Shown here one piece after another: positions 40,245 to 53,700 of a DNA stretch of 64,000 nt. Position 1 is the first letter of the stretch; each line of letters begins with the position of its first letter. This DNA comes from Psoroptes ovis. Lineage: Eukaryota > Arthropoda > Arachnida > Sarcoptiformes > Psoroptidae. The translations under genes and the position numbers were made by a program. The notes beneath the pieces were generated by a model, which saw nothing but the letters and a program-made list of their open reading frames with translations, did not search any database and was not told the origin of the DNA. The DNA lies in contig PQWQ01000002.1 of the NCBI GenBank assembly GCA_002943765.1, positions 3,410,001-3,474,000 of the forward strand, read 5' to 3'.

Positions 40245-42373
40245 ATGGTAAATTATTGTCATGAATATGATTTTCTAATAATTTTAGTCATGATTGTCAT
40301 TTTAATCGAATAATTTTCCAATATTTTCTTGAATCAAAATATAGTCTCATCGTAAATTTTCTGCACCCCGTCATGGATCATTGGCATTTACTCCTAAAAA
40401 ACGTAGCAAACGTCATCGTGGTAAAGTTAAGGCTTTCCCAAAAGATGATCCTAGTAAACCGATCCATTTGACCGCATTTATTACTTATAAAGCCGGTATG
40501 ACCCATATTGTTCGTGAAGTTGATAAACCTGGATCAAAAGTGAATAAAAAAGAAGTTGTTGAAGCTGTAACAATTTTAGAAGCACCACCAATGGTTATTG
40601 TTGGTGTTGTCGGTTATATTGATACACCAAAAGGCTTGCGTCCATTCAAAACTGTTTGGGCTGAACATTTAAGTGAAGAATGTCGAAGACGCTTCTATAA
40701 AAATTGGTAATTAAAATTTAATTAAGTGTTGGTTTTTAATTTAAGCTTGATTCGAATCGATCTTATCGAGCTCCGCTATAAAATTATACAATTTTATATG
40801 AGCTATTGATTTTTGACGAATCTCGTTAAATTTGAATGTGCTTCCGCTCGCCAATCATTCAATTGGTGATGAGGCTATTCTTTTCGACTTTGGTTTTCTG
40901 AATTTTTCTTCTATCCGTTTCTATCGAATTCGATTCGAATAATTTTTAGGTATAAATCAAAGAAAAAGGCCTTCACCAAATATGCCAAAAAATGGGCAGA
41001 TCCAGCTGGTAAACGAGAAATTGATCAAGATTTGGCTCGAATCAAGAAATACTGCAGCGTTGTTCGTGTGATCGCTCACACTCAGATGAGAGTTATGAAA
41101 AAACGACAAAAGAAAGCACATGTTATGGAAATTCAATTAAATGGCGGCACCATCGCTGAAAAGGTAGATTGGGCACGTGAACATTTTGAAAAACCGGTGC
41201 CTGTTGATAATGTTTTTGCTCAAGATGAAATGATCGATATTATTGGCGTTACCAAAGGTAAAGGATACAAAGGTGTAACATCACGTTGGCACACAAAGAA
41301 ATTGCCACGTAAAACGCATAAAGGTTTGCGTAAAGTTGCCTGTATTGGTGCATGGCATCCAAGTCGTGTGCAATTTTCAGTTGCACGTGCCGGTCAAAAA
41401 GGTTATCACCATCGAACAGAAATCAACAAGAAAATTTACAAAATTGGCAAAGGTGGTAAAGATGCTAAAAATAATGCTTCCACCGAGTATGATATCACCG
41501 AAAAGAACATCACACCCATGGTAATTATTTTTTCATCTAAGAATAAACATTCTATATTTTTAGTGATGATAAAACATGTGTTTATCCTTGCACCGAATTA
41601 TCTTTGAGGATAACCAGGGCGGACTGAGATTACTCCTTTTTCATTTCTATGATTCATGTATTATGAATTTTTTCTAAATCCCTTTTTTTTATTTATATCA
41701 GGGTGGTTTTCCTCATTACGGCAATGTCAATTGTGATTATATTATGATCAAAGGATGTTGTACTGGCCCTAAAAAACGTGTATTGACTCTAAGAAAGGTG
41801 AATACATTTTTATCAATTGATTTTTATTGCTTTTTCCGAATACGAATGATGACAATGTCATATAGAGCCTTATATTTATTTTAGATGATATAAAAATTCA
41901 ATGATTATGTAAATGATAGGACTGATATAGTTGAAAAATTGAAATTTTTCAAATTTTATCTCATAAATTATTAATTTGTTAATTTTTTTTACTTCGATTT
42001 AAATAGTCACTTTTGGTTCATACGAAACGTTCAGCATTGGAAAAGATCAATTTGAAATTCATTGATACGTCGTCCAAATTTGGTCATGGTAAATTCCAGA
42101 CCATTCAAGAAAAGAAAGCTTTCATGGTAAGTTATCCATCAATTTGATTTAAAGAAAAAAATATTTTGAATAGATTTGATGAATGCATACTTCTTGAAGA
42201 AAAATTGAAGAAATTTTCTTAAAATGCTTACTGCCTTCCTTCTGAATTCTAATTCCACATATCATTTCACATTTTTAATATTTTGTAATAACCATTTGCT
42301 CATTTGATTTTTTTTTCTAATTCTCCAGGGTCTGCTCAAAAAAGATCGTTTGGCTGCTGAAGAGAAAGCTTAA
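40245..42373 (+). CDS. RpL3: 60S ribosomal protein L3 (uL3)
   Basis: Core large-subunit protein whose extension reaches toward the peptidyl transferase centre. Six exons, 40245-40247, 40345-40706, 40950-41520, 41702-41797, 42007-42126 and 42329-42373, give 398 residues, close to the usual 400 or so. The first coding exon is just the ATG; exon 2 begins [20 protein letters not shown]. The family core is intact: [74 protein letters not shown] and [16 protein letters not shown]. The second His in YHHRTE is the site methylated in animal L3 (known for human). A poly(A) signal lies just after the stop. The gene is tail to tail with the SLC22-like transporter, with 131 bp between stops. Introns should be inspected for snoRNAs, as in vertebrate RPL3. 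Confidence 0.97.
41563..41627 (+). ncRNA. Candidate C/D-box snoRNA in RPL3 intron 3
   Basis: Inside the 181-bp intron 41521-41701. A C-box match GTGATGA lies at 41563-41569 and a D box CTGA at 41624-41627, 65 nt overall, with possible internal D' (CCGA, about 41593) and C' (TGAGGA, about 41605). Just before the D box is AACCAGGGCGGA, GC-rich for this genome and carrying a GGGCGG core able to pair with the conserved CCGCCC of 18S rRNA. Human RPL3 introns host several C/D snoRNAs. Against: the flanks of C and D do not form a good terminal stem, and the guide match is short. Confidence 0.35.
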
Positions 42374-42411
42374 TTATCAGATGACTGAATGTTTTTTTAT
42401 TTTTACAAAAT

Positions 42412-42417
42412 AATAAA
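42412..42417 (+). promoter_or_regulatory. Probable RPL3 polyadenylation signal
   Basis: AATAAA 39 nt after the RPL3 stop codon, with further AATAAA copies to about 42455. It lies within the 131-bp gap to the convergent transporter stop, so the two mRNAs' 3' ends probably overlap or nearly touch. Confidence 0.6.
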
Positions 42418-42504
42418 AAATTTTAATAAATTATAAGAACAATAAATTTAAATCAAATTTATGTTGAATTTTATCAAAATTCATCATAAATTTTTTTCTG
42501 AATT

Positions 42505-44458
42505 TCAATCAATATTGTCGACCAAATCTTGATCTTTTGTTTCCGGCAAGAAAAACGTTCCAATCGCAGCCATTAATGATAATATTGTAAAAATAAGGAT
42601 TGTATTGGTCAATCCGAATTGCATCGTCTAATTGTTTGAAAAAAATGTATTATATTAATCAAAAATGAATTTTGAAAATAAATTATGCAATTTTTTACCA
42701 AATCTTTTACAAATGGAGCAATCGTTGACCCAGCCCTTGCAGCAATTGAACATGAACTGACACCTAATTGACGAAGTTTTGTTGGAAATATTTCACCAGC
42801 ATGTATGTAGATGGCATTAAATGTTGCAAATATGAACATTTTGCCTAACATTGTCATTGATGTTAATAGGATATCATTTTCTGTTAAATTTTCACGTGTT
42901 AAACGGAATATTGCTATTATTGCGTAACAGCATCCAGCAGAGATAATTGTGAAAATGATAAATGTCTTTCTGCCAACGTGACGCATACCAATTAAGCTCA
43001 TCAAAACGCTAGGGATTTCCACTAAACCGGCTAATGCAAAATTCACAAACATATTTCCACCAATTATTTCTACATTTAATGAAAATCCATGATATATAAA
43101 ACCATTGACAAAAAATGAAAACCAAAGAATGATCGTCATTATAAAATATTTTCGATTGCTCATCATTGACCATAATGTAATTTCTGATTTTTGTTGTTTC
43201 GATGGCTGCTGTTCATCATCATTTAATTCTAATTTTTCAGCATTAATTAATTTTGATGCTTTGTTTTTCATTGCTTCGAATTTGTATTCAAATTCTTTGA
43301 TCACTTCAACTCTATTATTTTGCTCACAGGCATTTTTCAATATTGATTTAGCTTTGTTAAATTTTTCATTTGCTATCAACCATCTTGGTGATTCAGGTAA
43401 ATATGGTAGCCAAAAAATGGCCATTAGAGTCATGAAACTTGTAGCGAATAATTGCACTTGAATATAATTATGAAGAATATATGCTAATATTGGCAACAAA
43501 AGATATCCAACAATCCAGCCAAAATTGCATCCCATAATAACATCTGATCTTCTTTTCGTTCCAACCTGTTTATTGAGCAATAATTTATTCTAAATGTTCA
43601 ATTGATATTTAATGAACTTACTGTTTCCATTAATAACATGTATAAACACATTCCACGTCCACTATCACCAAAACCCAGTATAAATCTGGAGATTGCATAC
43701 CATTGAATTGATGGTGATATAATTAATAAAATACCACCAAGTAATTCAAACGCTATCGATATTTGTAATGCAAATTTTCTGCCATAATTATCCGAAATCC
43801 AAGCAATTATTATCCCACTAAATACATAGCCTAATTGGTACATAGATTGTGAAAATGAACTTAACCATTCTTTTCCACATATTAATTCAAACTAAAAATA
43901 AGAATAAAGATTCATATTTGTTTCGTTTTATAACAATTAAGAATTTTCATAGAATTAATCAAAAGAAATATTTAATAATTAAAAAGCAATAATAATTACT
44001 TTCGAGGTAATTGTTTCATCAAAATCGATTGAATTATTGTAAATCAATTTCGAACAGAATTTTACATTTTCACATGATAATAATAATGATGATGATGATA
44101 CTGGATCGACAGTTGTTGCAGATGCATTCGTGGCATCCGATGAAGATGATGTGATGAGATCATAATTTATCGTATCAAATATTGAAGATATGGTTGATGT
44201 TGGTTCATTTGTTGGCTGAATAATTGAATCAAAACAATGATAATCAGTGTTGGCAGATTGGAATACATAACCTAGATTATTTATGGTAGTCAGAATGTAT
44301 GCAATAAAATAGAATATCGTTATATTAAATTGCCACCAGCCATAACTACCGGTTAAATCATTGATTTGTTGTTTATTATTTTCACTATTATCATTATCAC
44401 AATTAATAATTCCATTTTCTATATTTACATCACTCAAATTATTGATTTTGGTGGCCAT
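42505..44458 (-). CDS. SLC22-like organic ion transporter (major facilitator superfamily)
   Basis: Plasma-membrane MFS carrier of the organic cation/anion/carnitine transporter type. Four exons on the minus strand, 44458-44000, 43891-43622, 43565-42699 and 42627-42505, give 572 residues, normal for SLC22. After a hydrophilic N-terminus comes TM1 (WWQFNITIFYFIAYILTTIN). A large extracellular loop follows, Ser/Thr-rich with Cys, typical of SLC22. Then come SMYQLGYVFSGIIIAWISDN with YGRK (MFS motif A), FILGFGDSGRG, LPESPRWL after TM6, a charged central loop, AGEIFPTKLRQLGVSSCSIA, and a final TM with FFLPETKDQ. The exon 2 and 3 junctions keep phase 0. Substrate cannot be told from sequence. Expressed on the strand opposite RPL3, tail to tail. 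Confidence 0.9.
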
Positions 44459-47400
44459 TTTTGTTGTTTGATGTTTTGAATCACAATGATTTGATATGTT
44501 ATTTATGCATTATCATCCATAAAAATGTTTTTTTTAATTTTTTAAAACAAAAACTTAACACGGAAACACACTATTGTTTGAACAATTTCAATGTTTATTT
44601 TATTTGTTTATTTATTAAATTTTTTTTTCTACAATTCATTCACATATTGATCATTTTCATTTTGGTTCTTATTCTTAATACTTCGTCGCCGTGTTTGCTA
44701 TACAATCACCGAAAATTGAATTCAATTGTATATATGCTACTCCATTCAAAATTAATGCATGTACAACACATCGAAGACGATGAATATACACTAAAACACT
44801 ATGAACATACTAAAAAATGCCATCGATCATTCATTCATTCAATTATTTAATAACTAATCAGAAATGAATGGAAAAATTCAATTATAAATTATGATTATAT
44901 TCATTCATTTCTTGTCTTTAAATAATTCAACAATGTATTGAAGAAGAAATGGAAATTTGAAGAAAATGATGATGAAATTCAATCATTTTAAATCACTTTA
45001 GCTTGAATAAATTAAAAAAAAAGAAGAAAAAGTATATTTAACTTGATCATGATATTATTCAGTGTACATTATATTTAATCAATTCAATCTACAATTTTCA
45101 ATGTACATCATCGTTATTAAGGGTAATATAATATCGCACCAATTTCACTTTTTGAATTAAGAATGAATAATAATAAAAATAATGCATTAATAAATTTAAT
45201 GCATACACACACAGCACACAGTTGTTGCATTGATTTTCATTTTACGAATGTTCATTCATTTATTTTTATACACAACAAGATAGAAAACTTTCAATCAAAT
45301 CAAGAAAAAAACCATGAAAAATTAATATTATCATCATTTTCAAGGTTAATGATATTTAATCATAACATTTTAATATCATAACATAAAGTCGTTGTTTGAT
45401 GGTATTCATATAAACATCTATGAACATTGACAAACATTATTTTCATGATTTGATTCAATTTTTGGTTGATTTTCATTTCATTTTTCTTATTCTTTTTTCA
45501 AAGTTTGCTATTTATATGTGCATACATGAGAAAATGGAAAATCATGGAAACCATGAAAAAATCAAATTTCGATATCATCATGTATTCTCATTGATGAACC
45601 GATGGATTTTCCAAACAAACATTTCCATCATCTCTTATTCATCATCACCAAAAAAACACAAGTAAACATCTTATTTTTGGTGATATTTTTCTTATTCACT
45701 TTTCTTTATCCATAAAATAAATAATGAATCACATGTTGTTTCAATTATTTATTTGTTTTTTTTCTGGTTGGTTCATGGGAAAATTCAAGGAACTTTGTCA
45801 CTGCTTAATTATTTTTCCTCGAATACTTTTTACTATCAAAGATTTTCGATGAAAATTTTCATTCTTCAATCACAAATAATTTAAGTAGTAATAAGCTTTT
45901 GTTTTGTTTTTACATAATAAAACATATAAGGATTTAGTTGAATGATCATGATGATGATATTTGATATGATTATTGATGACACAAGAGATACATTTATCAT
46001 CACAAGTGCATTTTTCTTAAATTTTTTGTTTTTGTTTTTTATTTGTTTCTTGTTTTCTTTTCATTTGACGGAGCTAGGAAATGGAAATCCCATTAATTAA
46101 TTGCAAACATATAGAAAATTACAATCTACTCAACGAGATTGTGATTGACGATTATTACTTGTTCATTATTCATTTTAATGCTTGTCTCTTGTATTTTACT
46201 TTGATGAAGTGTCTCTGAAAATTTCTATTTATGAATTCCTTGTAACATGATAATAGAAATAGAAAATTTTGCTTTGTTTTCGTCGAAATTACTTTTATAA
46301 TAATGATGTGATGATGACAATGATGATAATAATATTATTTCATCATCATTGAGAAACAAATTTTTATTCAAATTATTATCCAGACGAAAATGGATCAATA
46401 GTGCAGTTACCATTAATGGTGAATGATGGTGATAATGAGCTGATCGATGATAATTAATAGCGATGCGAAGTCAAAAAGAATCATGAAAATATAAAATTAA
46501 AAAAAAATTCATATCAAATCTTATTACAATCATGAAATGATCAATGGAAAAAATATGGCGTTATTTCTCGCCATGATGAAAAAAATAAATCAAATTCCAA
46601 TCAGATTAAATTAAGCATAAAATATATAACGAAACAAACAATATGGATAAACAACAATTACCATCAGGCAATCATTAATCATTTGATTGATTTTCTTATT
46701 TTACTCAATTGAATTGATTCATTCGAAATTTGTTTTTGATTTTAGCGATTTGATTTCTCTATCTCTCTTTCACAACAAGAAAATGAATATAATAGCCAAA
46801 ATTATTTCCAATTATCATTCAGCAACTTCAATAATAATAATAATAGATGACTGCAATTGGTTTTTATTGGTTTATTGGTTATTCTCCAAAGATCGATTTA
46901 TTTTTTCACGAATTTACTTATATTTTACATATTTTTTCCAATTGATTCGTTTTTTATTGCCATTATTTATCATGAATTCAATCTATTTCAAGCTATAATA
47001 AGCATCTTTTTTCTTCGAGCGAAAACGATTCTTATTTCAATCAAATCAATGCATACATAAAAAACTTCATTATCACGTAATTTGTAATTTTCAATGGAAA
47101 AAAATAGCATATTTTGATATATAATGATTCATATATGTGCTCTTTCATTGATCTCTATACGATCCTGATGCTGCATCATTATTATTTCTATTATTTGTTA
47201 TTATTATTGAGATTATTATCCTTGATATTATTATCATTGTCTTATTGATTCAAAGTAAATATTGTCGCATGTTTTCAAAATGGATTTGTGTGTGCTGGTT
47301 TTGTTTTTGGAGTATTTTCTGTTGGCAATACAGCGAGATAAAAATCAATCTATATGGATTGTAATGAACAAAGAAAAATAGAATAAAATTCATTAAAACT

Positions 47401-50400
47401 TTGACAAGAATTTAATTATCTTATTTTGTTATTATTATTATTAATATTATTAGTATTTCTTCCTACATTCTCTGGCATAAGACATTGTCTAGTCTATGTA
47501 TTTGGTTCTGTGTGTTTTGTGGAAAGCGTATTAAATTCTCCTGAGAAATCATCGAAATGAAAAACAAAACAAACATAAAAACTTACATAAAACTTTGGTC
47601 GAGAATTCCATGAAAATATTGTTCATTTTAGCGAATGTAAAAATTCATACATTTCATATCGGTATATGATGATTATTGTATTAGCCATTGTGTAATCGCC
47701 AATAATCATTGTTTCAAATAAGTTTTATCAGTAGTCTTTCATTTTTTTCTTATTTTCTTTATTTAAAACAATATCAATATTAGAAAAAAATTAATATCAT
47801 TTCATTTATCATTAAACATCGATTGTGACATTATTTGTTTCTTATTTTCATTTTTTTTTCATTGATAAAAACCTAACTTATTTACAATAATTTTCAGTAG
47901 TTCAACATTATTATTACCCAATGATTTAGTAATAATTGACCATCGGAAATATATTGTGCCATTTATTATTTTATTTTATTTTTTTCCAAGGAATAAAATT
48001 GTACTCAGCTCCAGCATAAAAAAGCTGGTTTAGTTTTGAACCAGGATACATTCCCTCTTTTTACTGCAAGGATTAATATGATTTTCCATTATTGTGTGCA
48101 ATTATTGATTGTATTGCGATTATAAACGTTAGTGCCAACGCAATAGAAAAAAAAACATTCGCTGATCATGTTGTTTTTCAAACAACAATAATTATCAATT
48201 TTAAATTGATTAATCGAATTTAATAATAATAATTATTATTATTATACTATTATTATATGATTAAAAGACAGTAAATAAGCTAGAATTTCGGCTTAAATTA
48301 TTCTCTTTTTAGCAATTCTTTTCGCATGTTCATATAAAATAATCTAATAAGTCGCAAGAATGTGATGTGAAAATCAAATGCTTTGATGTGATATGAATTG
48401 TTAGTATAGCCATTGATTGAATGATTAGCCGAAAAATTGATGAAAAATGCCCTGTAAGTCACACATTCTTGGTACATAAATCTTTCATTTTAAATAATGC
48501 CGATTTTTATGACATATTTTGACTGATTTTTATTTTATTATAAATTGTCGATTCCGATGCGCAAATAATCACAATTTTCGACCTTCAAATTATTATTATT
48601 GTTTTCCATTTCCAGTATTGATTTTATCAAAAAGATGAATGAAATGAATTCAATTTTTTAGTTTTATGATTTCATCATAAAATTTTCAATGGAAATTTCA
48701 TTCATTCATTTCATAATAATGATAATAATTAAACAAAAAGGAATTTAGAATCTTCATTCAAATCATTTCGATACCTTTTGGATCGATTCAATTGATTTTT
48801 ATTGCATCTTTCAATAGATAGAAAAAATAAATATCGATCAAAATTTTATATTTGAAATCAATTTTTATCCAAATGAATTTATTCATTTCAAAAATTCATT
48901 AAAATTTTCAAACTTTCACAGGCAACGAAACAATTGCTATTATTATTCAATTAATATTTGCAAAGATTTTTTTGGAAGCTTTGTATGAATTCAAATCATT
49001 TATATTTTGTGCATGTTTTTAATTATAATAATAATAATAATTTTTTATCATCATTTCATAATCCAAATTCATTAACATTTTGCCATAATGATTGTCATTT
49101 GAATTTGAAATGAAATTCCCATTGCATGTAATTTGATTGGATGAAATCACTTTTATGGGAATGTTGCATGAATTCCAGTTCTTTTTTTTTTCGTAACTTT
49201 TATGTAACTGGTGGTAAACACATGAAAGTATTAGTTATTTTGCTAAAAGTAATTCAATTACCTGAGGTTATTCATCTAATTACTGTCAAAAAATATATTG
49301 ATGTTATAGGAATAAATTAATTCTAAACATAGAAATAATTAAATAAAACTTGCATATTCACTTAAAAGTTTTTTTTTAATAATTTTTTATTTTTTCATCC
49401 AGATAATAAAATACATCTTGATTTAATGTGATTTCGCAACTAAATGCTAATGAATAAAAATGGAATCGAAGAATAAATGAATGAATCGCAAAAATTTAAT
49501 TCAAAAAACAATGCGATTCACTTCTCTTTTCAATAAATCATTGAATGAATCGAATCGAAATTAAATTAACCAAGTTTTGATTGAATTCTTTTTTTAAAAT
49601 TTTGATTCAATTCTAAAAAAAAGCCATCGAACAATTATCATTTGGAGTTGGATTTTTTTCTGCTTCATATATCAGACAATATACACCAGAAATTTGTTAA
49701 TTTTCATTTGAAAATTTTTAAAAAATTTCTTCAATTTCATTCTCATCAAAGAATAGAAATCATTCTCGCCTATTTCGACACGAGTAAATTGAATGAAAAT
49801 GAAAAATGTTTGAAATTTTTAAAAGTTTTCAGACTATCAGAGAGTTAATTTCATTCATTCATCCATTTAAAAGCTTGCAAAAAAAAACTTTGATTCATTT
49901 TCCATGTTAGTCAGTAAAATGAGAGAAAAAATTTCTCTGTCCACAAATGCTTTACACCAAAGGGACCACATTCAAATGTCAATTCGCTTGCTTTGTTTCA
50001 ATCGGTCAATGGGAATACTAAACAAAAAATGAATCATTTTCTTTAGTTTACCAAACAAAAAATAAGGGCCTATTCATTTTTTATATTCTTTAAGATCAAA
50101 TGTGTAAAAATATGATTCAATAAAATCTGAAATAATGTTGAAAATTCTCCCTTTTTTGAAAACGCAGAATCTGACATTTTTTTTTATTATTTAAACACAA
50201 TGAACAAAGTGAACAGAAATGTGAATGAATGAATGTGCTTTGAATGTGTCTGTGCACAATGAAAGAATTTTTTTTTGGATAAAAACAAATTCATTCATTT
50301 TGTTTCATTTTCATTCATTCGATGTGATGCACTACACACAAATGCCAAAACAGTTGTATCGACGACATTTTTGTCCAAACGAGATAGCAAGCAAAAAGGA

Positions 50401-50787
50401 AAAAATCTGTGAAAAATTATTTTGCCATTTCATTCAATGATGTTGAAGATGTTGAATTTGAAGTTGGTTGAATGAATTTCGAAAAAATAAAGAAGAAAAA
50501 TTCCATCATTATTATAATATTGAATCATCATCATTTTTCCTGAATTTTGAATATGTTTTTTTTCTTAGAATAGGTCAACAGTAATAATCAAAAAATATTA
50601 TTATGTGATTCCGATTCAAAACGTTTCATTTCATTGAAATTTTTATCAAAATTTAATGAATATTTTTTTCATCATCATTATTTTTAAATATCGGCCATTG
50701 AATACAACACACCGAAATAATAATAATAATAATAATCATAATAATAATAAAATAGAATAAAATAATGATTTTAAAATTAATATAAAA
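44459..50787. other. Large intergenic region, transporter / sex-peptide-type receptor
   Basis: 6.3 kb without a supportable gene, made of AT-rich low-complexity sequence. Open frames of up to 129 codons exist, but they are low-complexity Phe/Ile/His-rich and resemble no family. A small hairpin cluster lies at about 48010-48050. The region must hold the transporter promoter and the receptor's 5' regulatory DNA. Short exons of an unseen peptide gene cannot be excluded by eye. Confidence 0.45.
48010..48050. repeat. Pair of mutually exclusive short hairpins
   Basis: CCAGC-ataaaaaa-GCTGG is followed by CTGGTT-tagttttg-AACCAG; the two stems share the middle CTGG, so only one can form at a time. 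They are conspicuous because the surrounding kilobases are almost G/C-free. No associated gene is seen. Confidence 0.4.
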
Positions 50788-53700
50788 ATGATGCCTCAAA
50801 TATCATCATCATCATTATTGTCTACCATTATTATTATCATAATGATTATTACCAATATATTCAATGTTATCGTTATGGTTGCTGTCGATGGCCACATCAT
50901 TAATAATAATAATGATAATTTCAATAATGATGATAATAATAATAATATCGATTCTTTTGTTGTAGTACATTTTAATGTTAATAATTCAATAATGAATCCA
51001 TTGACAATAATGACAACATCAGTTACAACATCATATATCAAGAATGAAAATTTTTTCATTTATAATTTTTGGAATAGATTGACATCGTTATCATCATCAT
51101 CATTATTTGATAAAAATTTTAATTATCATAGATATATTGATGGTGATAAAAAGAATGATAATAATAATGATCATGACGAAAAATGGCGAAAATCATATAA
51201 ATCAAAAAATACCAACACTCATCGATTACCTCGTCATATACAATCATTAAATATTGTATTCAATGATATCGATAATAATCATGATAATGATAGTCTAAAT
51301 GAAGATTATAATAACTATGTTGATCATCAAAATTGGCTCAATTATGATTACAATACAAGTGATGATAATGTGAATAATGATATCGAAAACAATAGCAACA
51401 ACAACAACAATAATAATAATAATATCATTGATTCGGGTATAGATTTTCGTATACCACATATGTGAGTTTGTTAATAAGTGAAAAATCATTTCGTTAATTT
51501 TTATAGTCAAAAATTATTTCATATCTAAGAGATTCATATTTCAATCAATGATTGGCCAATTAATACATCATTAGTTTGATCAATAATTATTTCAGTTTTT
51601 TCCATTTCCAAAAACTGACTGGTTTTAGTTTGATGAAATTTTTCATATATTTCTCTGAGAAAAAATGTCTCATTTTATGATCAAATTTTACATAGAAAAT
51701 GAATCATCATCATTATCTTTAATTAGTTGGATCATCATTATTTTTTATTGAAAGGATACACGTTGTTTTCTTTATATTCCTTATATTTATCTTCAAATAC
51801 TCTCATTTCCAGAATTGCATTGAAGAATTAATTAGTTTTCTTTATTAGTTTTTAATCACTTTTGCCCAAGATAAAAAAACGTAACATTTCAATTCGTGTT
51901 TGTGTTTGTTCGAAAAAAAATGCCCATAAGCATTTTGAAAGTGTAGGATGTTCAACAATAACAACAAAATATGTATCGATGTGCTTAAAACTCTTGGTTT
52001 AGGATGCGTTGAAACTTTTCCGAAGAAAAGTTTTATTCATTCTTGTACTTTAGCAGCTTTCAATTTTGATCTTAATCCCATTTTATTATTTATAAAAAAA
52101 ATGAAATTATTGCCATCATTCAATGCCATTCAATTGATTTCCTGTATTATTTATCATTATTATTATTTAATTTCATCGATTCTTATTAGGTGAATTTAAA
52201 ATTTAATAATAAAAATAATAATGATAATAATTTCATATTTGTCTTTAGGGAATGTTAGTATTATTTTTTTTTTATTATTATTTTACGATTCTAATTCCAA
52301 TTTCAATTTCGTTGCGAATTAAAATTTCAACTTTCAATTTGCTTTATTTTCATCACTTGAATTTATCCTTTCACTAAAATAAATAATAATAATATTGTTG
52401 TTGAAATTTCTCAAAATAAATTTATTTTATTTGAATAATTTCAATCATTAATAATAATAATGATGACGATAATCAGTATTAGTATTATTATTGAATCGTA
52501 CCAGAGCCTAGTACATCACTGATGAATGTGGATTTATTTTTATTTTTTCATCTGAATAAATATATAAATGAATATAAAATCTGGAAAATCAAAATTTCCA
52601 TATTTTGTTTTATTTATTTGGCAAAATATAGAATACACATTTGGGAATTTTCGGGCAAACATCACTGCTTTGGATTTTCAATGATTTTTTTTTCAATGAA
52701 AATAATAATAATAATAGTGAATATTAAATTTCGAATTGAAGAAATAAATTCATTTCGATTCATTTAAAATGCGAAAAAAAATCCATGATAAATGAATCCA
52801 CTGGCAACATTTACATTGTGTCCATAAATGTGTACATATTGTTTGTCCATGTGTGTGTGTTTTTGAATAGTGAGAATTTATTTTTTTTTTCAAAAATTCT
52901 CATAGATTAACATTGAAATAATTAGTTTTTTCATTCCCTCCCAACTATGATTTTAGTTTTGTTTCTTTTCAATGATAAATTCATCATTGAATTGTGCAGT
53001 TGACATTATCATTATCACCATTATTATCATTGAATTATCACATTGTTGATTTATTGAATTTATAAAAATAATAATTATCATGAAAATAGTTATAAATTTG
53101 TGAATTTGAATTTGATTTTTGCATCCTTTTGTTGGAAAAAGAGAAATATTAATCTGTTATTCAACAATAGTAATGATGATAATTGAATATTTTACCCTGA
53201 TAGTAATTTTATATTGTTAAGCAAAATAAAATATTTTAAATCATTGAAAATTAATGAAGTTTCATCATTTTTTTTTTTTTTGCTTTTGAAGCAATGCAAA
53301 AATGTCAAATCAATTTTGTTGTTGTTTTGTTGTCACATTCTTTAACATTGTTTAATGATATTTAATCTTTTATTTGTTTGGGGTTTTCATTTTGAAGCAT
53401 TTTCATGCCATTGAATTGATAATAATTGAATAAAATTGAAGTACAATTGAATCATTTAATACAAAAACAACAGATAATTAAATCAATTTTTGTTTTTCAG
53501 TCGATTGTTTCAGTTGTCAAATGCTGTAAAGTGATTGAATGAATGATTTTGTTTTCCTTTTTTTAAATCAAATATTTCACAATCATCTTGTTCATGATCA
53601 AATTTAACATCATTGAAAATTTGATGAGAAATTTACATGATTGAAACTATTTACCATGACTATGTTTTCCAATTACCATAATAGTTATAATTATTTTTGT

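Noticed and set aside
44461..44850. 129-codon plus-strand frame beside the transporter start
   Set aside because: Low-complexity Phe/Ile/Tyr/His translation across the transporter's probable 5' region; no domain.
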